A stretch of DNA of 17,771 nt from Candidatus Daviesbacteria bacterium. GTDB taxonomy: Bacteria; Patescibacteriota; Microgenomatia; Daviesbacterales; UBA10151. Positions 6,831 to 13,461 of the stretch are shown here, one piece after another. The position numbers and the translations under genes were made by a program. The notes under the pieces are model-generated. The model was not told the DNA's origin and did no database searches. It saw only the letters and a program-made list of their open reading frames with translations. Each line of letters begins with the position of its first letter. Positions within the stretch are counted from its first letter, which is position 1. The stretch lies in NCBI GenBank assembly GCA_003519445.1, contig DOWS01000024.1, positions 1 through 17,771 of the forward strand, given 5' to 3'.

Positions 6831-7565
6831 TCAAACTGTAAGTATTAAATCATCTGAAGCAACAATTGTGGCTGGGAATATTTTTTTAGCTCTTTCTTTT
6901 GCTTCCAGTCTACTCTCCTGCGTAGGATATTCTACCGGGTCAAAATGGGTTAAAATTAGTTTTCCCACTCCTGAATCTCTAGCAATCTCTGCTGCTTGCT
7001 CCGGTCCAACATGCCCCCAAATTTTGGCTGAAGGTTTATCTATTGCAAAGCTGCATTCATGGATAAGCACATCTGCTTTTTCAGCTAGCTTGTAGCTTCC
7101 GGTACTAATTCCACAATCTCCGGAATAAGCAATTATCTTTCCCTCTAATTCAACACGGAAGCCATGATCTCTATAGCCATGAAATTGCTCAATTACAGTT
7201 ACGGGAAATGTTATATTATGATTTCCTTCTGATAATTCATGCAACCTAATTGATTTAATCCTTTTAGTGTATGGCTTATTAACTAATATTTCAAAATCCC
7301 TCTTCCTGCCTGCTCCTACGAAAACATCTATTCCTTGGGGGAAGTCAAATTTACTTAAAGTATGTAAACCTTCAACATGATCCAGATGAAAATGGCTGAT
7401 AAATAAGAAAATTGGCTTTTGCTGTTTAATATAATCCCCTATTTTATGAAATCCGTTTCCGGCATCTAAAATAATATATCCTTCACTACTATCTATAAGA
7501 ATACAAGGGGTGTTTCCTGTTGGAGTTGTATACCAACCATTAGTTCCCAAAAAAACTATCTTCAT
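6831..7565 (-). CDS. Metallo-beta-lactamase-fold hydrolase, RNase Z-like
   Basis: A 244-residue zinc-dependent hydrolase if started at the ATG at 7565 (MKIVFLGTNG), the usual N-terminus of this family. The frame is open 35 codons further (to 7670), but that extension has no family-like sequence. The metal-binding motif is HFHLDH (H58, H60, D62, H63), with H134 in DHGFRV, D150 in SGDCG, H169 in LIHECSF and H207 in ILTHFDP. GHVGPEQAAEIA (184-195) and the H/D pattern resemble RNase Z (tRNA 3'-end nuclease), but at 244 residues it lacks the long flexible arm seen in many RNase Z enzymes, and related phosphodiesterases look similar. The gene ends 1 nt beyond the CCA of the convergent tRNA-His, so an unterminated mRNA would run antisense to the tRNA. 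Confidence 0.85.
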   Translation of the reverse strand: MKIVFLGTNGWYTTPTGNTPCILIDSSEGYIILDAGNGFHKIGDYIKQQKPIFLFISHFHLDHVEGLHTLSKFDFPQGIDVFVGAGRKRDFEILVNKPYTKRIKSIRLHELSEGNHNITFPVTVIEQFHGYRDHGFRVELEGKIIAYSGDCGISTGSYKLAEKADVLIHECSFAIDKPSAKIWGHVGPEQAAEIARDSGVGKLILTHFDPVEYPTQESRLEAKERAKKIFPATIVASDDLILTV

Positions 7566-7664
7566 ATACATTAAGTGAAGCAGAAAATAACAAACTATGC
7601 AAGAGCAAATCCCTAAAACTTGACTTGAGGATATGTAAATGTTACTTTTTAAATACCCAGTATT

Positions 7665-7693
7665 TTGCATTTGGGGGCAAAATTTGGTATAAT
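7665..7693 (+). promoter_or_regulatory. Predicted promoter of the HHW protein / gmk operon
   Basis: TTGCAT (7665-7670) and a perfect TATAAT (7688-7693) are 17 bp apart. Transcription would start about 7700, leaving roughly a 10-nt leader before the ATG at 7710. A second -10-like TATAAA lies at 7695-7700. Confidence 0.45.
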
Positions 7694-7709
7694 ATATAAA
7701 TAATCAAAT

Positions 7710-8048
7710 ATGGAATACTTATCACTTGTGCCTGCTACAGCTCTAGGCTATCTCACATTTAGAGCAACCACACATCCTTTTTCCAGATTCAGAAGAAGAA
7801 TGCCTAATATCAAAGTTAAAAGAGTACAGGTTTTTCCTGTAATCAGGGTGCGCATGTTTGACAGATGGGTTCATCTTCACCATTGGATGAGTTTTTCTTT
7901 TCTTTTGGCTCTATCCGGATTTGTATCAATCGGAATTTTAGATCATGTTCTAACCAGGGGCGTATTACTGGGAGGAATCATTCAAGGATTATCCATTCCC
8001 AAGGCTCACCGAAAATTTATCTATCGCGAGCCGCAAATTAAATGCTAA
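7710..8048 (+). CDS. Small membrane-associated protein with HLHHW motif, function unknown
   Basis: A 112-residue protein. A basic stretch (RFRRRMPNIKVKRVQ) precedes VHLHHWM (54-60), then a hydrophobic span (about 58-78) and a second one around TRGVLLGGIIQGLSI (82-96), ending in a basic tail with IYREP. It probably has one or two membrane segments; the His-His-Trp cluster near the first could bind a metal or lipid, but this is only a guess. Similar short HHW...GG(I/F)xQGL proteins seem to occur in Microgenomates, from memory, without a known role. The stop overlaps the start of gmk by 7 nt, so translation is likely coupled. The start is supported by the promoter 16 nt upstream. Confidence 0.7.
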   Translation: MEYLSLVPATALGYLTFRATTHPFSRFRRRMPNIKVKRVQVFPVIRVRMFDRWVHLHHWMSFSFLLALSGFVSIGILDHVLTRGVLLGGIIQGLSIPKAHRKFIYREPQIKC

Positions 8049-8593
8049 TAGTTATAACAGGTCCCGCATCTTCAGGCAAAGATACCATTATGCAAGCCCT
8101 TCTTAAGAAATACCCCTCAATGAAACGGGTTATTTCTACCACTACCCGGGAAAAACGCCCGGGGGAAATTGAGGGGAAAGATTATTATTTCGTCAGTAAG
8201 AACCAATTCGATCAAATGATAAAAGACGGAAAAATGCTGGAATATGTTGATTTTGCCAACAATTTTTACGGTACAACAAAAGAAGAGCTAAACCCTTTGA
8301 CCCGCGGAGAAAATTTAATCTGGAGGGTTGAAACTTCAAGAGCCGCGCTGCAAACAAACGCTTTGGTGCTTTACATAGATGTGCCAAACTGGCAGGTGCT
8401 GCACAAAAGGATGAAGAAAAGAGGCATATCTGATGAGAAAATCAAAGAAAGATTAAAAAGGGATAAAGCTGATTTTGATAAATACGGATCAAATTTTAAG
8501 ATTATTATTCTTAATGAAGAAGGTAAGCTGGAAGAAGCAATTAATAAGATCATTAAAATTATTAAAGATGTTCCAACCCCAGAGGTTAAATAG
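8042..8593 (+). CDS. gmk: Guanylate kinase
   Basis: A 183-residue nucleotide kinase that converts GMP to GDP with ATP, a required step in GTP and dGTP supply. The P-loop is GPASSGKDT (7-15). The GMP-binding region STTTREKRPGEIEGKDYYFV (32-51) is well preserved, as are MLEYVDFANNFYGTTKEEL (65-83) and the lid RMKKRGISDEKIKERLKRD. It is shorter than the E. coli enzyme (207). The segment after the lid of the GMP domain reads NLIWRVETSRAAL, where most guanylate kinases have an LDIDxQGA-type strand, a divergent version. It overlaps the upstream HHW gene by 7 nt. The last codons and TAG stop fall in a 43-bp dispersed repeat, so the C-terminal residues PTPEVK are encoded by it. Confidence 0.92.
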   Translation: MLIVITGPASSGKDTIMQALLKKYPSMKRVISTTTREKRPGEIEGKDYYFVSKNQFDQMIKDGKMLEYVDFANNFYGTTKEELNPLTRGENLIWRVETSRAALQTNALVLYIDVPNWQVLHKRMKKRGISDEKIKERLKRDKADFDKYGSNFKIIILNEEGKLEEAINKIIKIIKDVPTPEVK

Positions 8594-8613
8594 CTTCCAA
8601 CCTAAGGATTATT
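8571..8613 (+). repeat. 43-bp dispersed repeat, copy A (left edge of the transposase unit)
   Basis: This stretch matches 12829-12871 at about 37 of 43 positions. Both copies start TTCCAACCCC, share GGTTAAATAG in the middle and end with an AACCTA-GGATT block. Inside it, CCTAAGG overlaps the stop codon of the transposase (8602-8604), and the gmk stop (8591-8593) is also in it. ATGTTCCAACC at 8568-8578 has a perfect inverted copy at 9337-9347 beyond the transposase start. Confidence 0.7.
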
Positions 8614-9288
8614 CTCTAAGGTAATATGCTTAATATTAGCTAATTCTCTTTGGTAATCTGCCTGATCAAGAATAAATCTGTGATAATCCTGTTTATTTTT
8701 AAAATAATCTAAAATAAATTTTGTTTGCACAAAATTACCGTCCCTGAATTCATCTTTTAGATATATTTCTAAAGAGGACCAAGGATAGTCTAGTAGGTTC
8801 TCGGGCTCAACTAAATATCCTGTGGACGGATTAAGGTGGATATATCTGGAAACATGAATTAGCTGCTCATCACTTTCAATTCTTACGGCTTTAAACATCG
8901 ATTGGAACAAGGGTCCAACTCTATCATTTTTAATATTTAGGTATTTTGCATAACTGTTTTGTAGATTTGACATAAAGGTAGAGATACCCTTTTCAGTCAG
9001 CTGCTTCATCAGAAAATGATAATGATTTGGCATAAGACAGAAAACAAATAATTCAACAAGAAGCTTATCTTCTTTCATCAAGTCTTGTAAAATTTTATTT
9101 CTATCTTCTTTTGCTAGTTTAATAAACCGGGAATAACTCATTGGGGCATTTATAAAACGGTAATAATCAGTTAAGGATAGAAACCTTAAATAATCTCTAC
9201 GAGCATAAAATATAGGAAGCCTAGCAACTCCTCTATTATAAATATGGTATATCTGATCTTTAGCGAGAATGACTTTTCTGTATGGCAT
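8602..9288 (-). CDS. REP-associated tyrosine transposase (Y1/HUH family)
   Basis: A 228-residue single-strand DNA transposase if started at the ATG at 9288 (MPYRKVI, the typical N-terminus). The frame is open to a TTG at 9324, but the 12 extra residues look unlike the family. The HUH metal motif is PNHYHFLMK (H89, H91). The nucleophile tyrosine is Y113 or Y116 in NSYAKYLN. GPLFQSMFKAVRI (125-137), YIHLNP (149-154) and YPWSS (168-172) are signatures of the REP-associated group rather than classic IS200. Such enzymes nick at hairpin repeats and may spread them. The gene is intact and is bounded by inverted TTCCAACC repeats (8571/8594 and 9337-9344), so the whole 8568-9347 segment looks like one inserted unit between gmk and the export operon. 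Confidence 0.9.
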   Translation of the reverse strand: MPYRKVILAKDQIYHIYNRGVARLPIFYARRDYLRFLSLTDYYRFINAPMSYSRFIKLAKEDRNKILQDLMKEDKLLVELFVFCLMPNHYHFLMKQLTEKGISTFMSNLQNSYAKYLNIKNDRVGPLFQSMFKAVRIESDEQLIHVSRYIHLNPSTGYLVEPENLLDYPWSSLEIYLKDEFRDGNFVQTKFILDYFKNKQDYHRFILDQADYQRELANIKHITLENNP

Positions 9289-9326
9289 ATCTTCATATTG
9301 CACATAAACATTGCGAAAGATCAATA

Positions 9327-9347
9327 ATTATCCCATGGTTGGAACAT
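9327..9347 (-). repeat. Right inverted repeat of the transposase unit
   Basis: Read on the minus strand, ATGTTCCAACC (9347-9337) is an exact inverted copy of 8568-8578. The next bases, ATGGGATAATTA, resemble the inner part of copy A after its second TTCCAACC (8595-8613). The segment includes the palindrome CCATGG. Confidence 0.6.
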
Positions 9348-9351
9348 AAAC

Positions 9352-9364
9352 AACACCCGGTGTT
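9352..9364. promoter_or_regulatory. 13-bp palindrome in the intergenic region before the export operon
   Basis: AACACCCGGTGTT is a perfect dyad around a central C. It lies in the 166-bp gap between the transposase and macA-like starts, about 90 bp before the latter. It could be an operator for either gene or part of the mobile unit; the sequence does not decide. Confidence 0.3.
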
Positions 9365-9454
9365 AAAAGCTGACTCCAAAGGCATTCGGTATGGAAAAAC
9401 ACTAAATACTGCTCTATTTATAAAAAGGTAAAGAAGTAATAAAATATATGTATT

Positions 9455-10552
9455 GTGAGAATACCTAAAATCCTTAAACCTTCCAAAAAGAAAATAATTG
9501 CCCTAGCAGTTTTAGTAACTGTTCTTTTTTTAGGATTTAATTTTTTTGGCAGCCAAAAAAAGCCTGCTCCCTTACAGTTTACTGAAGTTAAAAGACAGGA
9601 TATAAAATCAGTTGTTTCATCCTCCGGCAGTTTAACAGGAACCAGTGTGGCAAATTTAAAATTCAAATCAGGAGGCAAGCTATCGTACATAAATGTAAAA
9701 GCCGGAGATTGGGTTAAGAAATATCAGGTAATTGCGGGGCTGGATACAAGGGATTTATCCATTACCCTGCAGCAAGCCCAAAATACGCTGGTAGCCAAAG
9801 ATGCTGCAGCCAAAAAAGCAGAAGATGATGTGAAAAATCACGATAAAGATGAAACTTTCAGCCAAAAGGAAACCAGAACCGCAGCCCAGGTAGCCAGGGA
9901 TAATGCTTTTGACAGTGTCAAATCAGCCCAAAAGGCTTTTGAGGACGCGGTAATTGTTTCCCCAATTGCCGGAGTAGTAACACAGGCAATCCAAACTGAA
10001 GGACAAAATGTGGGAAGCTCTGACCTGATTGCCCAAATAGTTGATATGTCTTCTATCTATTTTGACACGGATGTTGATGAAGCAGATATTACCAATATAG
10101 CTGTAGGGACACCCTGTGAGGTTATTTTGGACGCATATCCCAGGCAGGTTTTCAAAGGTTTGGTTGACCAGATTATACCCCAAACCAAAACTACCTCATC
10201 CGGGGCATCTGTAGTAACTGTCCGGATTATTTTAGATAATCCGGAACTTGTTTTTGTGAATGGCTTGTCAGGACAATCTTCTATTTTTTATCAGGCTTCA
10301 TTTAATGCCCTGACCATCCCACAAGAGGCTTTAAGGGAGGATAACAGTGTTGTTGTAGAAGCAAATGGCAAACTGGAAAATAGAAAAGTTGAAGTTGGAA
10401 TTTCATCTGATACTGAAGTAGAAATTAAAAACGGTTTGGATGAAAACGAAAAAGTCCTGCTAAATCCTCCTGCTGCAGCCGTTAGGCCGCAGAACCAATC
10501 TAATAACCCATTGGGAGGATTTTTCCGCATTTTTGGGGGCAGAGGCCGATGA
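9455..10552 (+). CDS. macA: Membrane fusion / periplasmic adaptor-type protein (MacA/HlyD-like)
   Basis: A 365-residue adaptor of a MacAB-type ABC exporter. Residues 1-13 are basic, 14-31 form a single membrane anchor, and the rest is outside the cell. The split lipoyl domain is seen in GGKLSYINVKAGDWVKKYQVIAGLDTR (73-99) and VSPIAGVVTQAIQTEGQNV (168-186), flanking a helical hairpin (about 100-165) rich in Ala and Lys. A beta-barrel domain follows (IYFDTDVDEADITNI onwards). The tail is Asn- and Gly-rich (RIFGGRGR). The start is a GTG (9455) chosen because translation from it gives the expected basic-then-hydrophobic N-terminus; AAGGTAAAGAAG lies 18 nt upstream, too far to be certain. It overlaps the ATPase gene by 4 nt (ATGA). 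Confidence 0.88.
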   Translation: MRIPKILKPSKKKIIALAVLVTVLFLGFNFFGSQKKPAPLQFTEVKRQDIKSVVSSSGSLTGTSVANLKFKSGGKLSYINVKAGDWVKKYQVIAGLDTRDLSITLQQAQNTLVAKDAAAKKAEDDVKNHDKDETFSQKETRTAAQVARDNAFDSVKSAQKAFEDAVIVSPIAGVVTQAIQTEGQNVGSSDLIAQIVDMSSIYFDTDVDEADITNIAVGTPCEVILDAYPRQVFKGLVDQIIPQTKTTSSGASVVTVRIILDNPELVFVNGLSGQSSIFYQASFNALTIPQEALREDNSVVVEANGKLENRKVEVGISSDTEVEIKNGLDENEKVLLNPPAAAVRPQNQSNNPLGGFFRIFGGRGR

Positions 10553-11223
10553 GTGTAATAGTAAAATTATCAAAAGTAACAAAGATTTATCTATCCGGTG
10601 AGGTTTCTTTCCAGGCTCTTAAGGATATTGACCTGGAAGTTAAAAAAGGAGAATTTTTAGCCATTATCGGAGCTTCAGGTTCAGGCAAATCCACCATGAT
10701 GAACATTATTGGCCTCTTGGATCATCCTACTTCGGGAACTTACAAACTTGATGGGCATGATACCTCCCGCCTTCAAGAAAATACTTTGGCAGAAATCAGA
10801 AATTCTAAAATAGGTTTTGTTTTCCAGTCATTTAATTTACTGGCCAGAACATCGGCTATAGATAATGTGTCTCTGCCTTTGATCTATGCCGGAGTAGACA
10901 GCGCAGAAAGATCAAAAAAAGCAAAACAAGCTCTGGAACAGGTAGGTTTAGCAGATAAATTCAGTTCTCATCCTAATCAGCTTTCAGGTGGACAACAGCA
11001 AAAAGTGGCTATTGCCAGAGCTTTAGTCAATAATCCCGAGATTATTTTGGCTGATGAGCCAACCGGTAATCTTGACACCAGATCCGGTGAAGAAGTGATG
11101 GCTATTTTTGAAAATTTACACAAAGAAGGCAAAACCATTATCATGATTACCCACGAGGAAGATATTGCCCACCATGCCAAACGCAAAATCAGGATGAAAG
11201 ACGGAGAAATATGGAAACAATAA
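10549..11223 (+). CDS. macB: ABC transporter ATPase, MacB/LolD type
   Basis: A 224-residue nucleotide-binding protein that powers the export complex. Walker A is GASGSGKST (41-49), the Q-loop is FVFQSFNLLA (Q93), the signature is LSGGQQQKVAIARAL (145-159), Walker B is IILADEPTGNLD (165-176) and the H-loop histidine is H202. The FNLLA and EPTGNLD wording is typical of the MacB/LolD/FtsE group that pairs with FtsX-like permeases. The start overlaps the adaptor stop by 4 nt and the end overlaps the permease start by 13 nt, so the three genes are translationally coupled. In E. coli MacB the ATPase and permease are one chain; here they are separate. The exported substrate is unknown. Confidence 0.95.
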   Translation: MSVIVKLSKVTKIYLSGEVSFQALKDIDLEVKKGEFLAIIGASGSGKSTMMNIIGLLDHPTSGTYKLDGHDTSRLQENTLAEIRNSKIGFVFQSFNLLARTSAIDNVSLPLIYAGVDSAERSKKAKQALEQVGLADKFSSHPNQLSGGQQQKVAIARALVNNPEIILADEPTGNLDTRSGEEVMAIFENLHKEGKTIIMITHEEDIAHHAKRKIRMKDGEIWKQ

Positions 11224-12380
11224 ATTCGGCCCTAACAGCCATCCTTGCCAATAAACTGCGCTCGTTTCTGACTATGCTGGGCATTGTGATTGGGGTAACT
11301 TCCGTAATTTTACTGATTTCCCTAGTCACGGGCTTAAAAACCTACATTACCAACCAGATCCAGGAGTTGGGGGCAAATCTCCTGATTGTTATTCCCGGCA
11401 GGATTGGAGGGGCCAGAAGTCCGGGCGGAGTGCAGGCTAACAGGCTGGAGTTTAAGGATGCGGTTAATTTAAGAAGCAAATTAGCGAGTGAGGCGCAAGT
11501 TTCCGCAGCCATCCAGCGGAATGCTACCTTAAAATTTGGTAATAAACTGGACAAAGGTGTGGCTGTTTTCGGTGTAGAGACCACCTACCCGCAAGTGATT
11601 TCCCTGAAACTGACTGAAGGCCGTTTTTTTAACCAGTCTGACCGGAAAGTGGCAGTCATTGGCACTACTGTTAAAAATAATCTTTTTGGAGAGGGTAAAA
11701 CCACTGGCCAAATTATTGATGTGGCCGGCATCAAATATACGGTGATCGGGGTATTGGGGCCAAGAGGAGCTATTTTTGGCATAGACCTGGATAATTCAAT
11801 TTATATTCCCATTTCTTCTTCACAAAAGCAATTCGGCATTGACAGGTTAAATACTATTTATATTTCGGCCAACTCTGCAGACAGTGTCAAAGATGTCCAG
11901 CAAAAAGCAACTAATTTATTGAAAAAAAGGCTGTCCGAAGATGAATTTACTGTCCAGACGCAAGAACAAACCTTGTCCACTATTTCCCAGGTTACCGGAG
12001 TTTTGTCTCTGGCTTTGGGAGGCATAGCTGCCATATCTTTGATAGTTGGAGGGATTGGCATTATGAATATTATGCTGGTATCGGTGACAGAGCGAACCCG
12101 GGAAATAGGTTTAAGAAAGGCAGTAGGAGCCAAACCTAAAGACATCAGAAATCAATTTTTGATAGAAGCAATAACTTTATCAGGACTTGGAGGAATAATT
12201 GGCATTATTTTAGGAGTGGTTATTTCATTTATAATAGGCAGGTTTTTCACTACCACTGTCCCTTGGTGGTCTGTTATTTTATCTTTTGGATTTTCTACTT
12301 TAGTGGGAGTAATTTTTGGAGTCGCCCCTGCCATCCGCGCCTCTCGCCTTGACCCCATCGAAGCCCTAAGACATGAGTAG
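11211..12380 (+). CDS. ABC transporter permease, MacB/FtsX type
   Basis: A 389-residue permease. The N-terminus METINSALTAILANKLRSFLTMLGIVIGV is the standard coupling helix and first membrane segment of this family (segment about 20-41). A large extracellular MacB-like domain (about 45-255) follows. Three more membrane segments lie near 260-290, 312-340 and 350-372, with VTERTREIGLRKAVGA (291-306) as the conserved cytoplasmic loop and ASRLDPIEALRHE as the usual C-terminus. The gene overlaps its ATPase by 13 nt. In an organism presumably lacking an outer membrane, the complex would export or extract a substrate from the cell membrane rather than feed an outer-membrane channel; no such channel gene is nearby. 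Confidence 0.94.
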   Translation: METINSALTAILANKLRSFLTMLGIVIGVTSVILLISLVTGLKTYITNQIQELGANLLIVIPGRIGGARSPGGVQANRLEFKDAVNLRSKLASEAQVSAAIQRNATLKFGNKLDKGVAVFGVETTYPQVISLKLTEGRFFNQSDRKVAVIGTTVKNNLFGEGKTTGQIIDVAGIKYTVIGVLGPRGAIFGIDLDNSIYIPISSSQKQFGIDRLNTIYISANSADSVKDVQQKATNLLKKRLSEDEFTVQTQEQTLSTISQVTGVLSLALGGIAAISLIVGGIGIMNIMLVSVTERTREIGLRKAVGAKPKDIRNQFLIEAITLSGLGGIIGIILGVVISFIIGRFFTTTVPWWSVILSFGFSTLVGVIFGVAPAIRASRLDPIEALRHE

Positions 12381-12381
12381 C

Positions 12382-12410
12382 TTGACAGAGACACTTAGTT
12401 ATCATATAAT
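12382..12410 (+). promoter_or_regulatory. Perfect consensus sigma-70-type promoter
   Basis: TTGACA (12382-12387) and TATAAT (12405-12410) match consensus at all twelve positions with a 17-bp spacer. Transcription would start near 12417, about 5 nt before the ATG at 12422. Confidence 0.8.
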
Positions 12411-12426
12411 AACTCATAATTATGAG
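12397..12426. promoter_or_regulatory. Two dyads over the promoter and start codon (candidate operator)
   Basis: AGTTAT (12397-12402) and ATAACT (12409-12414) form an inverted repeat across the -10 box. CTCATAATTATGAG (12413-12426) is a perfect 14-bp palindrome covering the likely transcription start and the ATG. A dimeric repressor, possibly the product of this gene, could bind here. Confidence 0.4.
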
Positions 12427-12847
12427 ACAAGAAGGGGAACAACTTTTTTCCAGAGTATTATCTCCAACAACTGAATGTGATCAGTTCGTGATATTCGGGT
12501 CAGATCAAGGGGAACTTCCTGAAGAGCAACAGCATCCCGTAGTAACCGTTACCCGTAGACCAGTATATCTTTCCTTTGCATGGACAACTTATCTAAGTGC
12601 TATGGTAGTTCTATCCAGAGCGACAGAACAGCTTGGGGTTCTACATGGTGTGTCTTTTTCATATGGACAACCCGAGTCGGCTCCCACAGCAACCTACAAA
12701 ACTGCACTTCGTCGCCACATTCCGCTTCGGCCATTATCACGATTGATTGCGGCAACATCTGCATATTTAGGATTAGCTCCTGCCCAAATTGAGAAACATC
12801 TGGCTGATTTTATAAATCCCCAAGTAGCTTCCAACCCCAAGGGTTAA
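12422..12847 (+). CDS. Hypothetical protein, 141 residues, no recognised family
   Basis: I recognise no family. The middle (residues about 40-65, VVTVTRRPVYLSFAWTTYLSAMVVL) is moderately hydrophobic and could be a buried strand-helix or a weak membrane segment. A basic stretch (ALRRHIPLRPLSRL) follows, and then a helix ending in LADFINPQ. The last residues VASNPKG and the TAA stop are encoded by copy B of the 43-bp repeat, so the native C-terminus may have been replaced. The start is supported by the perfect promoter 11 nt upstream; no Shine-Dalgarno is needed if the mRNA is leaderless. It stands alone between the export operon and the convergent toxin-antitoxin pair. A non-coding transcript from this promoter is an alternative, but the open frame fits the promoter well. 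Confidence 0.6.
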   Translation: MRQEGEQLFSRVLSPTTECDQFVIFGSDQGELPEEQQHPVVTVTRRPVYLSFAWTTYLSAMVVLSRATEQLGVLHGVSFSYGQPESAPTATYKTALRRHIPLRPLSRLIAATSAYLGLAPAQIEKHLADFINPQVASNPKG

Positions 12848-12871
12848 ATAGGTTCAAACCTAGGGATTTTT
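12829..12871 (+). repeat. 43-bp dispersed repeat, copy B
   Basis: About 86 percent identical to 8571-8613. It is preceded by GTAGC (12824-12828), the tetranucleotide-plus-hairpin layout of REP elements. AACCC/GGGTT (12833-12837 and 12841-12845) pair around CAA, and a second weak hairpin (12856-12869) is followed by T residues, so the copy can also act as a terminator for the 141-residue gene. Confidence 0.7.
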
Positions 12872-12872
12872 T
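12856..12872 (+). terminator. Possible terminator inside repeat copy B
   Basis: AAACC and GG-ATTT pair around a TAG loop with one bulged A, and six T residues (12867-12872) follow. It would end transcription of the 141-residue gene. Confidence 0.4.
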
Positions 12873-12886
12873 AGTTTAAGAAAAGT

Positions 12887-13129
12887 TTACTTTTCAAAAC
12901 GACTGGCATTAAGTACTGTTAAACCAATAACCTTATTCCCTTTTTTCCGCCTGATTATTCCATCCTTATCTTGAACAGAATCATCTGCGCTTTGTGGTTT
13001 GCCAAAATTTACATATAACACATCTGCTTCTTTGTCATAATCAATAAATAATTTATCATTACCAAAACTTGCCAACTGAACCAAATCAGCAACAACCAAT
13101 TTTGATGAGTTAATTATTCTTTGCTCCAT
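12887..13129 (-). CDS. DUF2283 family protein, probable antitoxin
   Basis: An 80-residue protein with the DUF2283 signature: FIDYDKEADVLYVNFGKP (28-45), a central acidic patch ADDSVQDKDGI and the closing VIGLTVLNASRFEK (67-80). DUF2283 proteins are small beta-rich proteins often encoded next to putative toxins. The ATG at 13129 lies inside the end of the upstream gene (16-nt overlap) and has AAAGG 5 nt before it, so the two are translationally coupled. Its stop sits in a perfect 6-bp hairpin (12880-12895). By position it is the likely antidote of the upstream nuclease-like protein; the order toxin-then-antitoxin is less common but known. Confidence 0.8.
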   Translation of the reverse strand: MEQRIINSSKLVVADLVQLASFGNDKLFIDYDKEADVLYVNFGKPQSADDSVQDKDGIIRRKKGNKVIGLTVLNASRFEK

Positions 13130-13434
13130 ATAACCTTTCTTTGAAACAACCAGCGGATATCGGTTGTTAAATAAGCTGTTAAAATAAATCCGTCGCTTTC
13201 GCCTATCTCTTTATATGGTATCACAAACCAGGATTTGCTTCCAGCTTTTTTCTTAATTGCCAAAAGCTCATCCAGGTCTCCTTTTAAGATAAATTCCGGA
13301 TTTTCAACTACAGATATTATTGTTTTAAGGTCTTGAGATTTAATTTCCAAATGCGAGGTAATAATATGACTCCAGCGTTCCTGTGTTAATCTAATTGATA
13401 TACCATTTTTGGATAATACAGTTAATATGATCAC
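13114..13434 (-). CDS. PBECR-type (barnase/EndoU/RelE-like) nuclease domain protein, probable toxin
   Basis: The frame is open from an ATG at 13473 (119 residues), but its first 13 codons run out of a hairpin repeat and give a hydrophobic, family-unlike start. I place the likely start at the GTG at 13434, giving about 106 residues. The core reads IRLTQERWSHIITSH, then a helix, ENPEFILKG, a WFVIPYKE strand and DGFILTAYLTTDI (counted from 13473: 27-41, 57-64, 82-89 and 94-106). This matches, from memory, the phage-barnase-EndoU-ColicinE5/D-RelE nuclease group, with RW-HI--H and the final GFI-TAY as the hallmark. Such proteins are RNA-cleaving toxins. It overlaps the DUF2283 gene by 16 nt. The start and the toxin role are inferred. 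Confidence 0.7.
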   Translation of the reverse strand: MIILTVLSKNGISIRLTQERWSHIITSHLEIKSQDLKTIISVVENPEFILKGDLDELLAIKKKAGSKSWFVIPYKEIGESDGFILTAYLTTDIRWLFQRKVIWSKE

Positions 13435-13461
13435 AATTAAAATGATAACATACCCTGAATA

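Noticed and set aside
6736..7095. 119-codon plus-strand open frame over tRNA-His and the hydrolase
   Set aside because: It runs through the tRNA and antisense to a well-supported gene, with no family resemblance.
7110..7135. Another GTAGCTTCC hairpin-like site in the hydrolase gene
   Set aside because: It lies within conserved coding sequence (SYKLAEKAD region) and lacks a proper stem; treated as chance.
7566..7670. 35-codon N-terminal extension of the RNase Z-like gene
   Set aside because: The family N-terminus MKIVFLG begins at 7565; the extension has no homologous look and is rich in Cys and hydrophobic residues by chance.
9289..9324. TTG start of the transposase at 9324
   Set aside because: The ATG at 9288 gives the standard MPYRK start; the 12 extra residues are unlike the family.
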